A DNA stretch of 64,000 bases from Methylophilus medardensis (GTDB lineage Bacteria > Pseudomonadota > Gammaproteobacteria > Burkholderiales > Methylophilaceae): NCBI RefSeq assembly GCF_006363915.1, contig NZ_CP040946.1; one strand, 5' to 3'. Made by a program: the position numbers and the translations under genes. This document shows, piece after piece, positions 38,533-47,128 of this stretch. Each line of letters opens with the position of its first letter. Position 1 is the first letter of the stretch. The notes beneath the pieces are model-generated. The model searched no databases and was not told the DNA's origin. It worked only from the letters and a program-made list of their open reading frames with translations.

Positions 38533-38604
38533 TTAAAAACAGGCAGCGTAGGCCGCTAGTGCTTCTTTTAGGTCTGGCGGATCTTTGTATAACCAAGCCA
38601 ACAT
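38533..38604 (-). CDS. possible 23-residue peptide upstream of katG
   Basis: The ORF MLAWLYKDPPDLKEALAAYAACF has a strong ribosome binding site (AAAAAGGAG, five bases before the ATG) and lies on the katG strand, 126 bases upstream of katG. It is too short for composition tests. The sequence is hydrophobic at the start and amphipathic later. It may be a leader peptide, a free small protein or chance. I do not recognise it. Together with the katG promoter and the oxyR promoter it fills the 345-bp gap. Confidence 0.4.
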   Translation of the reverse strand: MLAWLYKDPPDLKEALAAYAACF

Positions 38605-38752
38605 ATATTCTCCTTTTTCGTTCAAGTTCATTGTGTGCATGCGTTGCATTCTACCCAGCGCAATTTAATTTGGATAATTGTATGTTCTGATATGATTGAT
38701 TAATAAAATTAATGCAATTAAACTAATCACCACCTCTAGCGAGCAAATCCTC

Positions 38753-39649
38753 ATGACCCTCATTGAATTAAAGTTTGTGCTGGCCGTGGCCCAAGAACGC
38801 AATTTTCGCCGTGCTGCCGAAAAATGTTTTGTGACGCAGCCCGCGCTTAGTTTGGGCATTAAAAAGCTTGAGGAGGAGTTAGGTGTCTCATTGTTTGAAC
38901 GCAACCGCAATGAAGTGACGCCAACCGACATTGGTGCGCAGATTATTGCGCAAGCCAATATTGTGCTGGAACAAGCAGCCAAAATCAAAGACATGGCTAA
39001 GCACGGGAATGACCCGCTTAACGGCCTATTTAAATTGGGCATGATTCACTCGGTTGGCCCTTATTTGCTGCCTGAAATCATCCCGCCTTTAATTAAGACA
39101 GCGCCACAAATGCCGCTCGAAGTGGAAGAAAACATCACTGCCACGCTTGAACAGCAATTAAAAAATGGAGTGATTGATGCGGCGGTGATTGCCTTGCCAT
39201 TTGACGTGCCGGGGATTGAGATCATCCCACTTTATGATGAGGACTTTAATGTGGTGGTGCCCGTGAGCCATCCTTGGGCCACGCGCAAAACGATTGATGC
39301 CGATGAATTAAGCAACGAAAAAGTATTATTGCTGAATACCGGTCACTGCTTCAGCAATCAAGTGACCCAAGCTTGCCCAGAGCTCAGCCGCAAAGGGGAA
39401 GTGCTACAAGGCAACTCACTAGAAACGATCCGCAATATGGTGGCATCCAACTTAGGGATTACTGTGTTGCCGGCCATGGCCACGGCTTCGCGTTATCAAA
39501 ACCCATTGATACGTGTGATTCCGTTTAGCAAACCTGCGCCGAGCCGACGCATTGCGCTGGCTTGGCGCAAAAGTTTTGTGCGCACAGCAGCGATTGAGGT
39601 ATTACGACAAGTGATGGTTGAAGTAGGGTCTGGACAGGCAAAGGAATAA
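38753..39649 (+). CDS. oxyR: hydrogen peroxide-sensing regulator OxyR
   Basis: 298 residues from ATG 38753 (MTLIELKFVLAVAQE; the extra 19 codons upstream are not family-like). LysR-type: helix-turn-helix in residues 18-45 (FRRAAEKCFVTQPALSLGIKKLEEELG) and an effector domain with the redox pair Cys199 (NTGHCF) and Cys208 (TQACPE), exactly at the E. coli positions and spacing. Oxidation to the disulfide activates it. The position next to katG agrees. Identification as OxyR rather than a general LysR protein rests on the two cysteines. Confidence 0.94.
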   Translation: MTLIELKFVLAVAQERNFRRAAEKCFVTQPALSLGIKKLEEELGVSLFERNRNEVTPTDIGAQIIAQANIVLEQAAKIKDMAKHGNDPLNGLFKLGMIHSVGPYLLPEIIPPLIKTAPQMPLEVEENITATLEQQLKNGVIDAAVIALPFDVPGIEIIPLYDEDFNVVVPVSHPWATRKTIDADELSNEKVLLLNTGHCFSNQVTQACPELSRKGEVLQGNSLETIRNMVASNLGITVLPAMATASRYQNPLIRVIPFSKPAPSRRIALAWRKSFVRTAAIEVLRQVMVEVGSGQAKE

Positions 39650-39671
39650 CTGCACCCTGTGCCGTATCCTT

Positions 39672-40535
39672 TTAATAGGCAATGGCGACGCGAAAACCTG
39701 TGACCAATTTTTCATCCACGCCAAGCAAGACTTTAACCGCCTGCTCTTGTTGCGGCAACAGCCCAGCTGCCAGATTGGCCGAGGCGGGCAAATACTCCGC
39801 GGGACGTAGCGTTTTACGCAATACAGGTTCGTCAGCCATATTGGTCAACGTTAATTCGATCTTAGGATAGGCTTGCGCCACTGGCCCATGATTCATCAGC
39901 ACGCTAGAAAACGTCAGCACCCCCTGACGTGTTTTATGCTCTTGGATATCCGCGTCATCAATGGTTAACTGCGCAATGTCCTGCGGCATGTTGACCACAC
40001 AATGCAATGTCTCACAGAAACGCTGAAACAGCGGTTTGGTTTGCGGGTAATGGGCGGCGAGGCTGCTACGCATGAAATACATCGATTGCAACAGCAGCAC
40101 TAAAAACAGGCCACAAGCAAAAAACACCATCAAGCGTTGACTCGCTTGAGTCTCCGGCGCAGCAGGCCGTTCATCAGCCAACGATATATCACGCAAAAAG
40201 GCCGGAATGTTCGCAGCGTGATCGCTTGCCTCTGGATGATGTACTGGCAATTCTGCTGACAATGGGTCTGGCAGAGGCAGATCAGGCACTGCTGAGGGCG
40301 GCTCAACGGCATGCGCCACTGCAGCACTTAGCTTAAAGTAGAGCGAGGCATCGGTAGCGGATTCTGTGGTACCTGAATCGGTTGAGGCGGCAGAGAGGGG
40401 TTCTAATAAATATGAACGGGCGTCAAACACATGGTCACATTCGCCGCAACGCACCTTACCGGCATAAGCTTGTAACTGCTCGTCTGTGACTTCAAATTGT
40501 GTTTGGCAGGCCGGGCAGGCCGTAATCAAGGGCAT
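39672..40535 (-). CDS. zinc-ribbon, DUF3426 membrane protein
   Basis: 287 residues from ATG 40535, overlapping the end of prmA by ten bases. N-terminal zinc ribbon with Cys7, Cys10, Cys30, Cys33 (CPAC..CGEC), of the MJ0042 type; an acidic Pro/Ala-rich linker; a single membrane helix (about 150-172, MVFFACGLFLVLLLQSMYF); then the DUF3426 periplasmic domain (about 200-287) with QEHKTRQGVLTFSSVL. Function unknown; the family recurrently follows accC-prmA in betaproteobacteria, as here. A longer frame to 40562 is unlikely because of the weak start. Confidence 0.83.
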   Translation of the reverse strand: MPLITACPACQTQFEVTDEQLQAYAGKVRCGECDHVFDARSYLLEPLSAASTDSGTTESATDASLYFKLSAAVAHAVEPPSAVPDLPLPDPLSAELPVHHPEASDHAANIPAFLRDISLADERPAAPETQASQRLMVFFACGLFLVLLLQSMYFMRSSLAAHYPQTKPLFQRFCETLHCVVNMPQDIAQLTIDDADIQEHKTRQGVLTFSSVLMNHGPVAQAYPKIELTLTNMADEPVLRKTLRPAEYLPASANLAAGLLPQQEQAVKVLLGVDEKLVTGFRVAIAY

Positions 40536-41428
40536 CTTCTGGTTCCCGTCAGCAAGACCCATCCATCTTGCTGGATGGGGGCATCCATTTCAAACCACGT
40601 GGCGTAATGGGCCAACAATATCTCTTGCTGGCTATCCAATATGCCAGATAATGCAACTTTGCCACCACTTTTACAAGAGCTCGCAATCACCGGCGCCAAC
40701 ACCATTAAGGCACTAGACAATATATTGGCGACGACGATTTCAAATGGTTCGTGCAAATACTCTGCAGAATCATAGAAAATAGCATCCACCTGATTGTTCA
40801 GCGCATTGTCACGACTGGCAATCACAGCTTGGGTATCAATATCCACGCCGGTTGCACTTTGTGCACCAAGTTTTTTTGCGGCGATGGCCAAGATACCGGA
40901 GCCACAACCGTAATCAAGCACATTCGCTGTGGCTAATAAGGGTTTCGGCAGTTGCGCCAACCAGCTCAAACACAAATGCGTGGTCGGATGGCTACCTGTA
41001 CCAAAAGCAAGACCCGGATCGAGTACGATATTAATCGCATCCGCATTGGGGGCTTGGTGCCAGGAGGGCACGATCCAAAGATCATCCGTCACGCGTATTG
41101 GGTCGAACTGGGCTTGCGTCGCGCGCACCCAGTCCTGCTCCTCAATCTGTTCGAGCTGATATTTCAGCCCATCCAGCCCCAGCTCGGCTTGTACGTTAGC
41201 CAGCAAGGTTTGAATGTCTGCATCAGCCTCTAGCATCGCAGTGACTACATTTTGCTGCCAAATACCCGGCGGCGGATCGCCAGGTTCGCCAAAAATAGCC
41301 TGCTCGGCCAAGGTGTCCGCATGCGCATCTTCGATACTCACAGACAGCGCGCCGTGCGCCATCAGCACATCGCTGAGCGCATCTGCCTGCGGTTCGGTCG
41401 ATTGAATTTTAAGTAACAACCAATGCAA
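40526..41428 (-). CDS. prmA: ribosomal protein L11 methyltransferase
   Basis: 300 residues. The N-terminal ferredoxin-like domain recognises L11, and the SAM-dependent Rossmann domain (from about 105) has VLDYGCGSGILAIAAKKLGA near 165-184 and VVANILSSALMVLAP. It trimethylates L11 at several sites. Two bases after the accC stop, so co-transcribed. Confidence 0.95.
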   Translation of the reverse strand: MHWLLLKIQSTEPQADALSDVLMAHGALSVSIEDAHADTLAEQAIFGEPGDPPPGIWQQNVVTAMLEADADIQTLLANVQAELGLDGLKYQLEQIEEQDWVRATQAQFDPIRVTDDLWIVPSWHQAPNADAINIVLDPGLAFGTGSHPTTHLCLSWLAQLPKPLLATANVLDYGCGSGILAIAAKKLGAQSATGVDIDTQAVIASRDNALNNQVDAIFYDSAEYLHEPFEIVVANILSSALMVLAPVIASSCKSGGKVALSGILDSQQEILLAHYATWFEMDAPIQQDGWVLLTGTRRCP

Positions 41429-41430
41429 GA

Positions 41431-42780
41431 TTATTTCGAGCTGATACCCAGCTTCTGCTCCAAATAGTGAATGCTGGTGCCGCCTTGTTGAAAGGCCAGA
41501 TCAGCCATCAGGTCAGCATGCAATGCAGTATTGGTTTTAATGCCTTCGACATACATCTCGGACAATGCCACACGCATTCTGGCAATCGCTTGTTCACGGG
41601 TGGCGCCATGTGTAATCAGCTTACCGATCATCGAATCATAGTGCGGAGGCACGGTATATCCGCCATAAACGTGCGTATCCATGCGCACACCTGGGCCGCC
41701 GGGCATATGAAAACGGTTAATAAAGCCTGGTGAGGGAACGAAAGTGTAAGGATCTTCAGCGTTAATACGACACTCGATGGCGTGGCCGTTCAGTACGATA
41801 TCACGCTGACGGAATGGCAGTTTCTCACCTGCTGCAATGAAGATTTGCTGTTGCACCAGATCAATCCCAGTGATCATTTCAGTCACGGTATGCTCTACCT
41901 GTAAACGGGTGTTCATTTCAATGAAATAAAACTCGCCGTTTTCATACAAAAACTCAAAGGTGCCTGCACCACGGTATTTAATTTTGCGGCAAGCTTCCGC
42001 ACAACGCTCACCAATCTTGTCGCGCACGCGCTCTGGCAACAAAGGGGATGGCGCTTCTTCAATGATTTTTTGGTGACGACGTTGCATCGAACAATCGCGG
42101 TCACCCAAATACACGGCGTTTCCATGCTGGTCCGCGAGAATCTGAATCTCGATGTGACGCGGGTTCTCAAGAAACTTTTCCATGTACACCATGGGGTTAC
42201 CAAATGCGGTTTGTGCCTCTGCTTTAGTCATATTGACCGCGTTGAGCAACGCCGCTTCGGTGTGCACCACACGCATCCCACGACCACCACCGCCACCAGC
42301 CGCTTTGATGATCACCGGATAACCCACACGTTTGGCGGTTTTGATGATCTCTACTGGGTCGTCATTCAGCGCACCATCCGAACCAGGAACGCAGGGCACG
42401 CCCGCTTTTCTCATGGCTTCTTTGGCCGATACTTTGTCGCCCATTAAACGAATGGTCTCTGCACGCGGGCCAATAAAGACAAACCCACTTTGCTCAACAC
42501 GTTCGGCAAAATCCGCATTTTCAGATAAAAAGCCATAACCGGGGTGGATGGCTTGCGCATCGGTCACTTCAGCAGCGCTAATCACCGCCGGAATATTTAA
42601 ATAGCTCTTAGCGGAAGGCGCGGGGCCAATACAAACTGACTCATCTGCCAGCTTAACGTATTTGGCATCACGATCGGCCTCAGAGTGCACGGCGACCGTT
42701 TTAATCCCCAACTCACGGCAGGCACGTTGCACACGCAAGGCAATTTCACCGCGGTTGGCAATGAGTATTTTCTCAAACAT
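41431..42780 (-). CDS. accC: acetyl-CoA carboxylase, biotin carboxylase subunit
   Basis: 449 residues, ATP-grasp. It carboxylates biotin on AccB with ATP and bicarbonate. Visible: FEKILIANRGEIALR start, the glycine-rich KAAGGGGGRGMR near 159-170, the EAPSP and MNTRLQVEHTVTE motifs with catalytic Glu/Arg, and GHAIECRINAEDP. Part of aroQ-accB-accC-prmA-DUF3426. Confidence 0.97.
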   Translation of the reverse strand: MFEKILIANRGEIALRVQRACRELGIKTVAVHSEADRDAKYVKLADESVCIGPAPSAKSYLNIPAVISAAEVTDAQAIHPGYGFLSENADFAERVEQSGFVFIGPRAETIRLMGDKVSAKEAMRKAGVPCVPGSDGALNDDPVEIIKTAKRVGYPVIIKAAGGGGGRGMRVVHTEAALLNAVNMTKAEAQTAFGNPMVYMEKFLENPRHIEIQILADQHGNAVYLGDRDCSMQRRHQKIIEEAPSPLLPERVRDKIGERCAEACRKIKYRGAGTFEFLYENGEFYFIEMNTRLQVEHTVTEMITGIDLVQQQIFIAAGEKLPFRQRDIVLNGHAIECRINAEDPYTFVPSPGFINRFHMPGGPGVRMDTHVYGGYTVPPHYDSMIGKLITHGATREQAIARMRVALSEMYVEGIKTNTALHADLMADLAFQQGGTSIHYLEQKLGISSK

Positions 42781-42786
42781 AGTGGC

Positions 42787-43236
42787 TTAACCAATCAGGA
42801 ACAATGGTTCGCCGTATTCGACAGGCTGACCGTTTTCAACAAAAATCTTCTTAATCACGCCGGTGTATTCGCTCTCAATTTCGTTGAGCAGCTTCATGGC
42901 TTCAATAATACACAGCGTTTCACCGGTGCTCACACTACTGCCAATGTCGACAAATGATTTTGCATCCGGCGAGGAAGCACGATAGAACGTGCCCACCATC
43001 GGCGATTTGACGACCTGGCCTTCAAGCACTTCAGCTGGTGCGGCAACAGGCGCAGCAGCAGCGACTGGCGCAGCGGGTGCTGGTGCCGGCGCGGACACGT
43101 ATTGCGTTACCGGCGCAGCCGTTGGCGCCATGGCGCGACTGATACGAACTTTTTCCTCACCTTCGGTCAGTTCCAGTTCGGAAATCCCCGATTCCTCTAC
43201 CAAATCAATCAATTTTTTGAGTTTGCGTAAATCCAT
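42787..43236 (-). CDS. accB: biotin carboxyl carrier protein
   Basis: 149 residues. N-terminal DLRKLKKLIDLVEESGI, an Ala/Pro-rich linker (about 35-70) and a lipoyl/biotinyl domain with the biotinylated Lys115 in CIIEAMKLLNEI and the protruding thumb SPDAKSFV. Carrier of the carboxyl group between AccC and AccAD. Six bases from accC; GAGGC ribosome binding site. Confidence 0.97.
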   Translation of the reverse strand: MDLRKLKKLIDLVEESGISELELTEGEEKVRISRAMAPTAAPVTQYVSAPAPAPAAPVAAAAPVAAPAEVLEGQVVKSPMVGTFYRASSPDAKSFVDIGSSVSTGETLCIIEAMKLLNEIESEYTGVIKKIFVENGQPVEYGEPLFLIG

Positions 43237-43267
43237 AAAAGCCTCGAATGTAAGTGTTTTAGTGTTA

Positions 43268-43705
43268 TTAGAGTTGTTGGATGTAGCGATAAGCGGCGAA
43301 GTATCCCTCTGCGCCCAGGCCGCAAATCACGGCCGTTGCAATATCGCTGAAGTAAGAATGGTGTCGAAAAGACTCACGTGCATGCACATTGGATAGATGC
43401 ACCTCAATAAAAGGTATTTTGACTGTTGAAAGTGCATCTCGAATGGCTACAGAAGTGTGTGTGAATGCGGCTGGATTGATGATGACATAATCGACGCGAT
43501 TCACTGAGAGGGCATGTATTTTGTCGATAATATCGGCTTCTGAATTACTTTGAAACGTATCCAGTCGCGCATGATCGGCATGCGCAAGGTCTTGCAGACG
43601 CTGGTTGATATCTGCAAGCGTTTGGCTACCATAATGCTGCGGCTCACGGGTGCCTAGCATATTCAAATTGGGTCCGTGAATCACCAGGATAGATTTGGCG
43701 CCCAT
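43268..43705 (-). CDS. aroQ: 3-dehydroquinate dehydratase, type II
   Basis: 145 residues. It dehydrates 3-dehydroquinate, the third step of the shikimate pathway. Family motifs: HGPNLNMLGTREP at 9-21, the Tyr in QHYGSQTL, INPAAFTHTS near 80, and EVHLSNVHARESFR with His near 102. First gene of the acc transcript, 31 bases before accB, a conserved betaproteobacterial arrangement. AroE is encoded at 19213. The 194 bp between it and the TlpA-like gene upstream show no gene or named site. Confidence 0.96.
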   Translation of the reverse strand: MGAKSILVIHGPNLNMLGTREPQHYGSQTLADINQRLQDLAHADHARLDTFQSNSEADIIDKIHALSVNRVDYVIINPAAFTHTSVAIRDALSTVKIPFIEVHLSNVHARESFRHHSYFSDIATAVICGLGAEGYFAAYRYIQQL

Positions 43706-43899
43706 TTCAAATGCCTCTCATCGAGAAAAATACAACCTTCATGGCGTCGAAGTTTGCCGAAGTTATTGCATTTTGTCCAGAGAAATTCGCAGTTTAAAGA
43801 AAGTTGAAAGTCGCCAATCTTTCCTAAAACGTGGGTGGTATTGCAGCGAACAGGCGGGAATTCAGGGGGCGCCGGTAGAAGAATTTATACCAAAAACAA

Positions 43900-44433
43900 C
43901 TACAAATTTAGTGCATCTTGCAGCATTTTACGGCTGACTCGACCAAAGAAAATTTGCTTGACCTCCCCTTGCGCCGAAAGGATGACGGTATAAGGCAACA
44001 CCCCCTTGTGGTTACCCAAGGCCTCAGCCAAAGGCAAGCCTTCGTTTTCAGCGATCAGCAGCGGGTAGCTCACCGGGGTGCTGGCTGCAAACTCATGCAC
44101 TGCGGCGGCTTCATCTATTGCAAGCCCCACGACTGAAATCTCTGGATGGGCGGTGGCTAAGGCAGAAATTTCGGGCATCTCTTCGCGGCATGGCTCGCAC
44201 CACGTGGCCCAAAAATTAACGATGAGTGGTTTGCCTTTAAATTGCGATAATGCATAGGATTTCCCAGCTGCATCAGACAGGGTAGATGCCCAAAACGGGG
44301 CGACGGCTTCGAGACTTGGTAAGGCAGATTGGGTCGCCATGAACTGATCGCGATTGAGATAAAGCCAGCGAAATCCGCTTCCCAACACAACCACCAATAA
44401 TAGCGTCATCACGACACGGGCAACATTACGCAT
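43900..44433 (-). CDS. TlpA/ResA-like membrane-anchored thioredoxin
   Basis: 177 residues. An uncleaved N-terminal anchor (about 6-25) places the thioredoxin domain in the periplasm. The redox motif is WCEPC, Cys79 and Cys82, and a cis-Pro sits in the GVLPYTVI segment. It overlaps the dsbD gene by eight bases, so DsbD probably keeps it reduced. Likely role: reduction of periplasmic disulfides, such as in cytochrome c maturation, or of secreted thiol proteins. CcmG-like function is possible but no ccm genes are present here. Confidence 0.86.
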   Translation of the reverse strand: MRNVARVVMTLLLVVVLGSGFRWLYLNRDQFMATQSALPSLEAVAPFWASTLSDAAGKSYALSQFKGKPLIVNFWATWCEPCREEMPEISALATAHPEISVVGLAIDEAAAVHEFAASTPVSYPLLIAENEGLPLAEALGNHKGVLPYTVILSAQGEVKQIFFGRVSRKMLQDALNL

Positions 44434-46249
44434 TGGGCGATCTTTCTATGGATGTTAAGGGCAACGCGCGTACGCTGCGCAGAAAGCGCTCTGCGTCTTG
44501 ATAGCCTTTGATCACGGGCGACGAGGCTTGACCTTGCGCGTTAAAAAAGACAATGCCTGGCGGACCAAATAAGGCAAATTGCTTCAACAATGCTGCATCT
44601 TCAGGCAAATTATCAGTGACATCTGCCTGCAACAAGACAAAGCCTTGTAAAGCATCGCGCACCTTGCGGTCTGTGAACACAAATTGCTCGTACTCTTTAC
44701 AAGACACACACCAATCTGCATAAAAATCTAGCATCACTGGTTTGCCGTTTGCAGCTTTCAATTGCTGCGCCAGCGCTTCGACGCTGCGCACACGCTGAAA
44801 CACCAATGGCTGCACCTGTGCAGAGGGCGCAGCGGTCACATTTTGCAATGGTTGCAGTGGCGAGCGGGCGCCTGACAACGCGCCAATGAGCAGCGCCACG
44901 CCATATAGCAACAACATCACAGCAAAGCCTTTAAACAAACGTTGCGTCGGATGTGCTGCCTCAGGCAGCGGATCCATCGCGCGTAAGTAGATCGCCGGCA
45001 GAATACACCAAGCCGCCCATAATCCTAACTGCACTGCGACCGGCACGATGGGGCTGACAATCCAAATCGCGACACCCAGCATCAGCACCCCAAACAGCCG
45101 ACGAACGGTATTCATCCATTCCCCCGCCTTTGGTAATAGCGTGCCTGCAGAGGCGCCAATCAATAATAATGGCACACCCATGCCCAAAGACAATGAGAAC
45201 AGCGCCACGCCGCCCAGCACCACATCGTGGGTTTGGCTGATATAGAGCAAGGCCCCCGCCAACGGGGCGGCAACGCAAGGGCTGATGATCAAAGCAGACA
45301 TCGCGCCCATTAAAAAGTCACTGAATAAATGCCCACCTTTGAACCGGTTGCTCCAGTGAAAAAAGGTATTCTCGATCGCACTGGGCAGTTTCAACTCGTA
45401 ATAACCGAACATCGAAAACGACAACACCACAAAAATCAGGGCCCCGATGACAAGCGCAACCGGCGTTTGCAACGCGTTACTCAGCAACTGGCCAGACAAG
45501 CCCGCGGCCACGCCCGCCAGGGTGTAGGTCAAGCACATACCTAAGGTATAAGCCAATGAGAGCGTAAAGGCCTTGCCGCGCGACACGTGCGCGTTTTTAC
45601 CCACAATAATGCCGGACAAAATCGGAATCATTGGGAACACACAGGGCGTCAATGCTAGCAACAGGCCTGCGCCAAAGAATCCAGCCACAATCTGCCACCA
45701 GCGACCAGAGGATAACAACCTACCAGAAAAATCCTCCTCTTCTTGCGGCGCCACCGATGATGGCATTGGTGATGACTTTGGCGCTGCGGCCGTTACGTTG
45801 GTAGAGAGTGCTAGTGATTTGATTTGCGGCGGGTAACACAAGCCTTTTTCGCTGCAACCCTGATAACGGATTTGAATATTTGCTGGCGGCGAACGATGAA
45901 ACGTCAGCGTCGCGAGGGTGTCATGATGAAACACTTGCTGCTCACCAAAATTCGGATCTTTTTTTATCTCGCCAGCGGGCAGACTTATGCTGGCCGCATC
46001 TGCAGCGGGGGCGATCAGCTGAATACGTTCACGGTATAGATAATGGCCAGGTGCGACAGAGAACTTGATCTGTGCATGGTTAGCATCCACCATCGCCGCC
46101 TCCACCTTGAAGGCCTCATCGACCGGCAAAAATTCCTCGCTGTCATCCGCCGTAAACAGTTTCGAGAGCTGTGTTGCCGCATGCAGTGGGGATAGGGCGC
46201 ACAATAGCGCCACCAGCATGACCCAGCTTCTTAACCAAATTGTGTTCAA
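44426..46249 (-). CDS. dsbD: thiol:disulfide interchange protein DsbD
   Basis: 607 residues. It carries electrons from cytoplasmic thioredoxin to periplasmic thiol reductases. Domains: signal peptide ending SPLHA, N-terminal immunoglobulin-like domain with the Cys pair in QGCSEKGLCYPP near 135-145, eight membrane helices with Cys in LTPCVFPM and ISPCVAAPL, and a C-terminal thioredoxin domain with DWCVSC near 520. I place the start at a TTG (46249) that overlaps the cutA stop codon and has AGGAG seven bases upstream; the longer frame to 46288 gives a poor signal peptide. Confidence 0.93.
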   Translation of the reverse strand: MNTIWLRSWVMLVALLCALSPLHAATQLSKLFTADDSEEFLPVDEAFKVEAAMVDANHAQIKFSVAPGHYLYRERIQLIAPAADAASISLPAGEIKKDPNFGEQQVFHHDTLATLTFHRSPPANIQIRYQGCSEKGLCYPPQIKSLALSTNVTAAAPKSSPMPSSVAPQEEEDFSGRLLSSGRWWQIVAGFFGAGLLLALTPCVFPMIPILSGIIVGKNAHVSRGKAFTLSLAYTLGMCLTYTLAGVAAGLSGQLLSNALQTPVALVIGALIFVVLSFSMFGYYELKLPSAIENTFFHWSNRFKGGHLFSDFLMGAMSALIISPCVAAPLAGALLYISQTHDVVLGGVALFSLSLGMGVPLLLIGASAGTLLPKAGEWMNTVRRLFGVLMLGVAIWIVSPIVPVAVQLGLWAAWCILPAIYLRAMDPLPEAAHPTQRLFKGFAVMLLLYGVALLIGALSGARSPLQPLQNVTAAPSAQVQPLVFQRVRSVEALAQQLKAANGKPVMLDFYADWCVSCKEYEQFVFTDRKVRDALQGFVLLQADVTDNLPEDAALLKQFALFGPPGIVFFNAQGQASSPVIKGYQDAERFLRSVRALPLTSIERSPNA

Positions 46250-46590
46250 CGATTCACTCCTGCACCTTTTGTTTCTGCCGCGACCCATGCCAAATATGCT
46301 GGCAAACCTACGTCCACATGGATGCCTACAATCTCAGGAAGTTCATAAGGATGCAGCATCCGTAGCTTAGTCTCACATGCGGCATAAACCTTACGCGATG
46401 TTTTAATCGTGAGGCCAATTTCTTCTGCACGCTCTATTTGTCCCTGCCATTGATAGATCGAAGTAACGGGGCTTGAAATATTGACGCATGCCGCCAACTT
46501 CTCTGTAAGCAGTGTCTGTGCGATCTGCTCCGCACAATGCCTATTCGGTACATGCGTAAACACGATTATAATTTCTTCTGTAGGCGTCAT
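46246..46590 (-). CDS. cutA: divalent-cation tolerance protein CutA
   Basis: 114 residues. Small trimeric ferredoxin-like protein; the family core EKLAACVNI, YQWQGQIERAEEI and HPYELPEIVGI is present. Linked to copper tolerance and to cytochrome/disulfide gene clusters by position, and next to dsbD in many proteobacteria, as here. The molecular role is not established. Confidence 0.92.
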   Translation of the reverse strand: MTPTEEIIIVFTHVPNRHCAEQIAQTLLTEKLAACVNISSPVTSIYQWQGQIERAEEIGLTIKTSRKVYAACETKLRMLHPYELPEIVGIHVDVGLPAYLAWVAAETKGAGVNR

Positions 46591-46619
46591 CGGCGCTGAC
46601 TCATAGACAGGATTCTGAC

Positions 46620-47108
46620 ATGCGTTTTCTCATCTTTGCTATTCTACTGGCTTTTCCGTTTGTGGAGATAGCTATCCTGATCGAACTCAGTCAGCGCTAT
46701 GGCTGGTGGGTGCTTGCCTATTTGATCATCATTGCTTATCTCGGGATTCGGCTCATACGCAGTGAAAAAGACTTGATTGCAGCACGTATGTTTCAGCAAA
46801 TGGGGTCAGGTAGCAATCCGATCGTCGCCTTGTTTGCGACCGCCAGAAATATGTTTGCGGGTGTGCTGTTGCTGATTCCCGGGGTGATCAGCGACCTCAT
46901 TGCTGTCATACTGTTACTGATCCCGGCCAAACAGCCGATGGGCGGCGGACAGGCCCACCAAAATAGCCACGCGCACCACCGCGCCAGCGCCAATGATGCG
47001 GTGATTGAAGGCGAGTTTACCGAAATTGATGAGTCCAACCCGCACCGATCCAAGCCAATCCCGCATCAGCCAACGAATAATGTGGTGCATCTGCCACGCA
47101 AAGATTAA
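46620..47108 (+). CDS. fxsA: FxsA family membrane protein
   Basis: 162 residues. Two or three membrane helices in the first 110 residues (PFVEIAILIELSQRYGWWVL; LIIIAYLGIRLIR; AGVLLLIPGVISD), matching FxsA (suppressor of F exclusion of phage T7), and a hydrophilic His/Asn-rich tail. AGGA lies seven bases before the ATG. Its 5' end is only 29 bases from the divergent cutA, so the promoters must overlap. Function in non-F cells is unknown. Confidence 0.88.
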   Translation: MRFLIFAILLAFPFVEIAILIELSQRYGWWVLAYLIIIAYLGIRLIRSEKDLIAARMFQQMGSGSNPIVALFATARNMFAGVLLLIPGVISDLIAVILLLIPAKQPMGGGQAHQNSHAHHRASANDAVIEGEFTEIDESNPHRSKPIPHQPTNNVVHLPRKD

Positions 47109-47128
47109 CCCACAGAAATCCATGCATT

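Noticed and set aside
38460..38650. OxyR binding site in the katG-oxyR gap
   Set aside because: ATAG/CTAT-like half-sites occur but not in the four-fold spaced arrangement; I cannot support a site.
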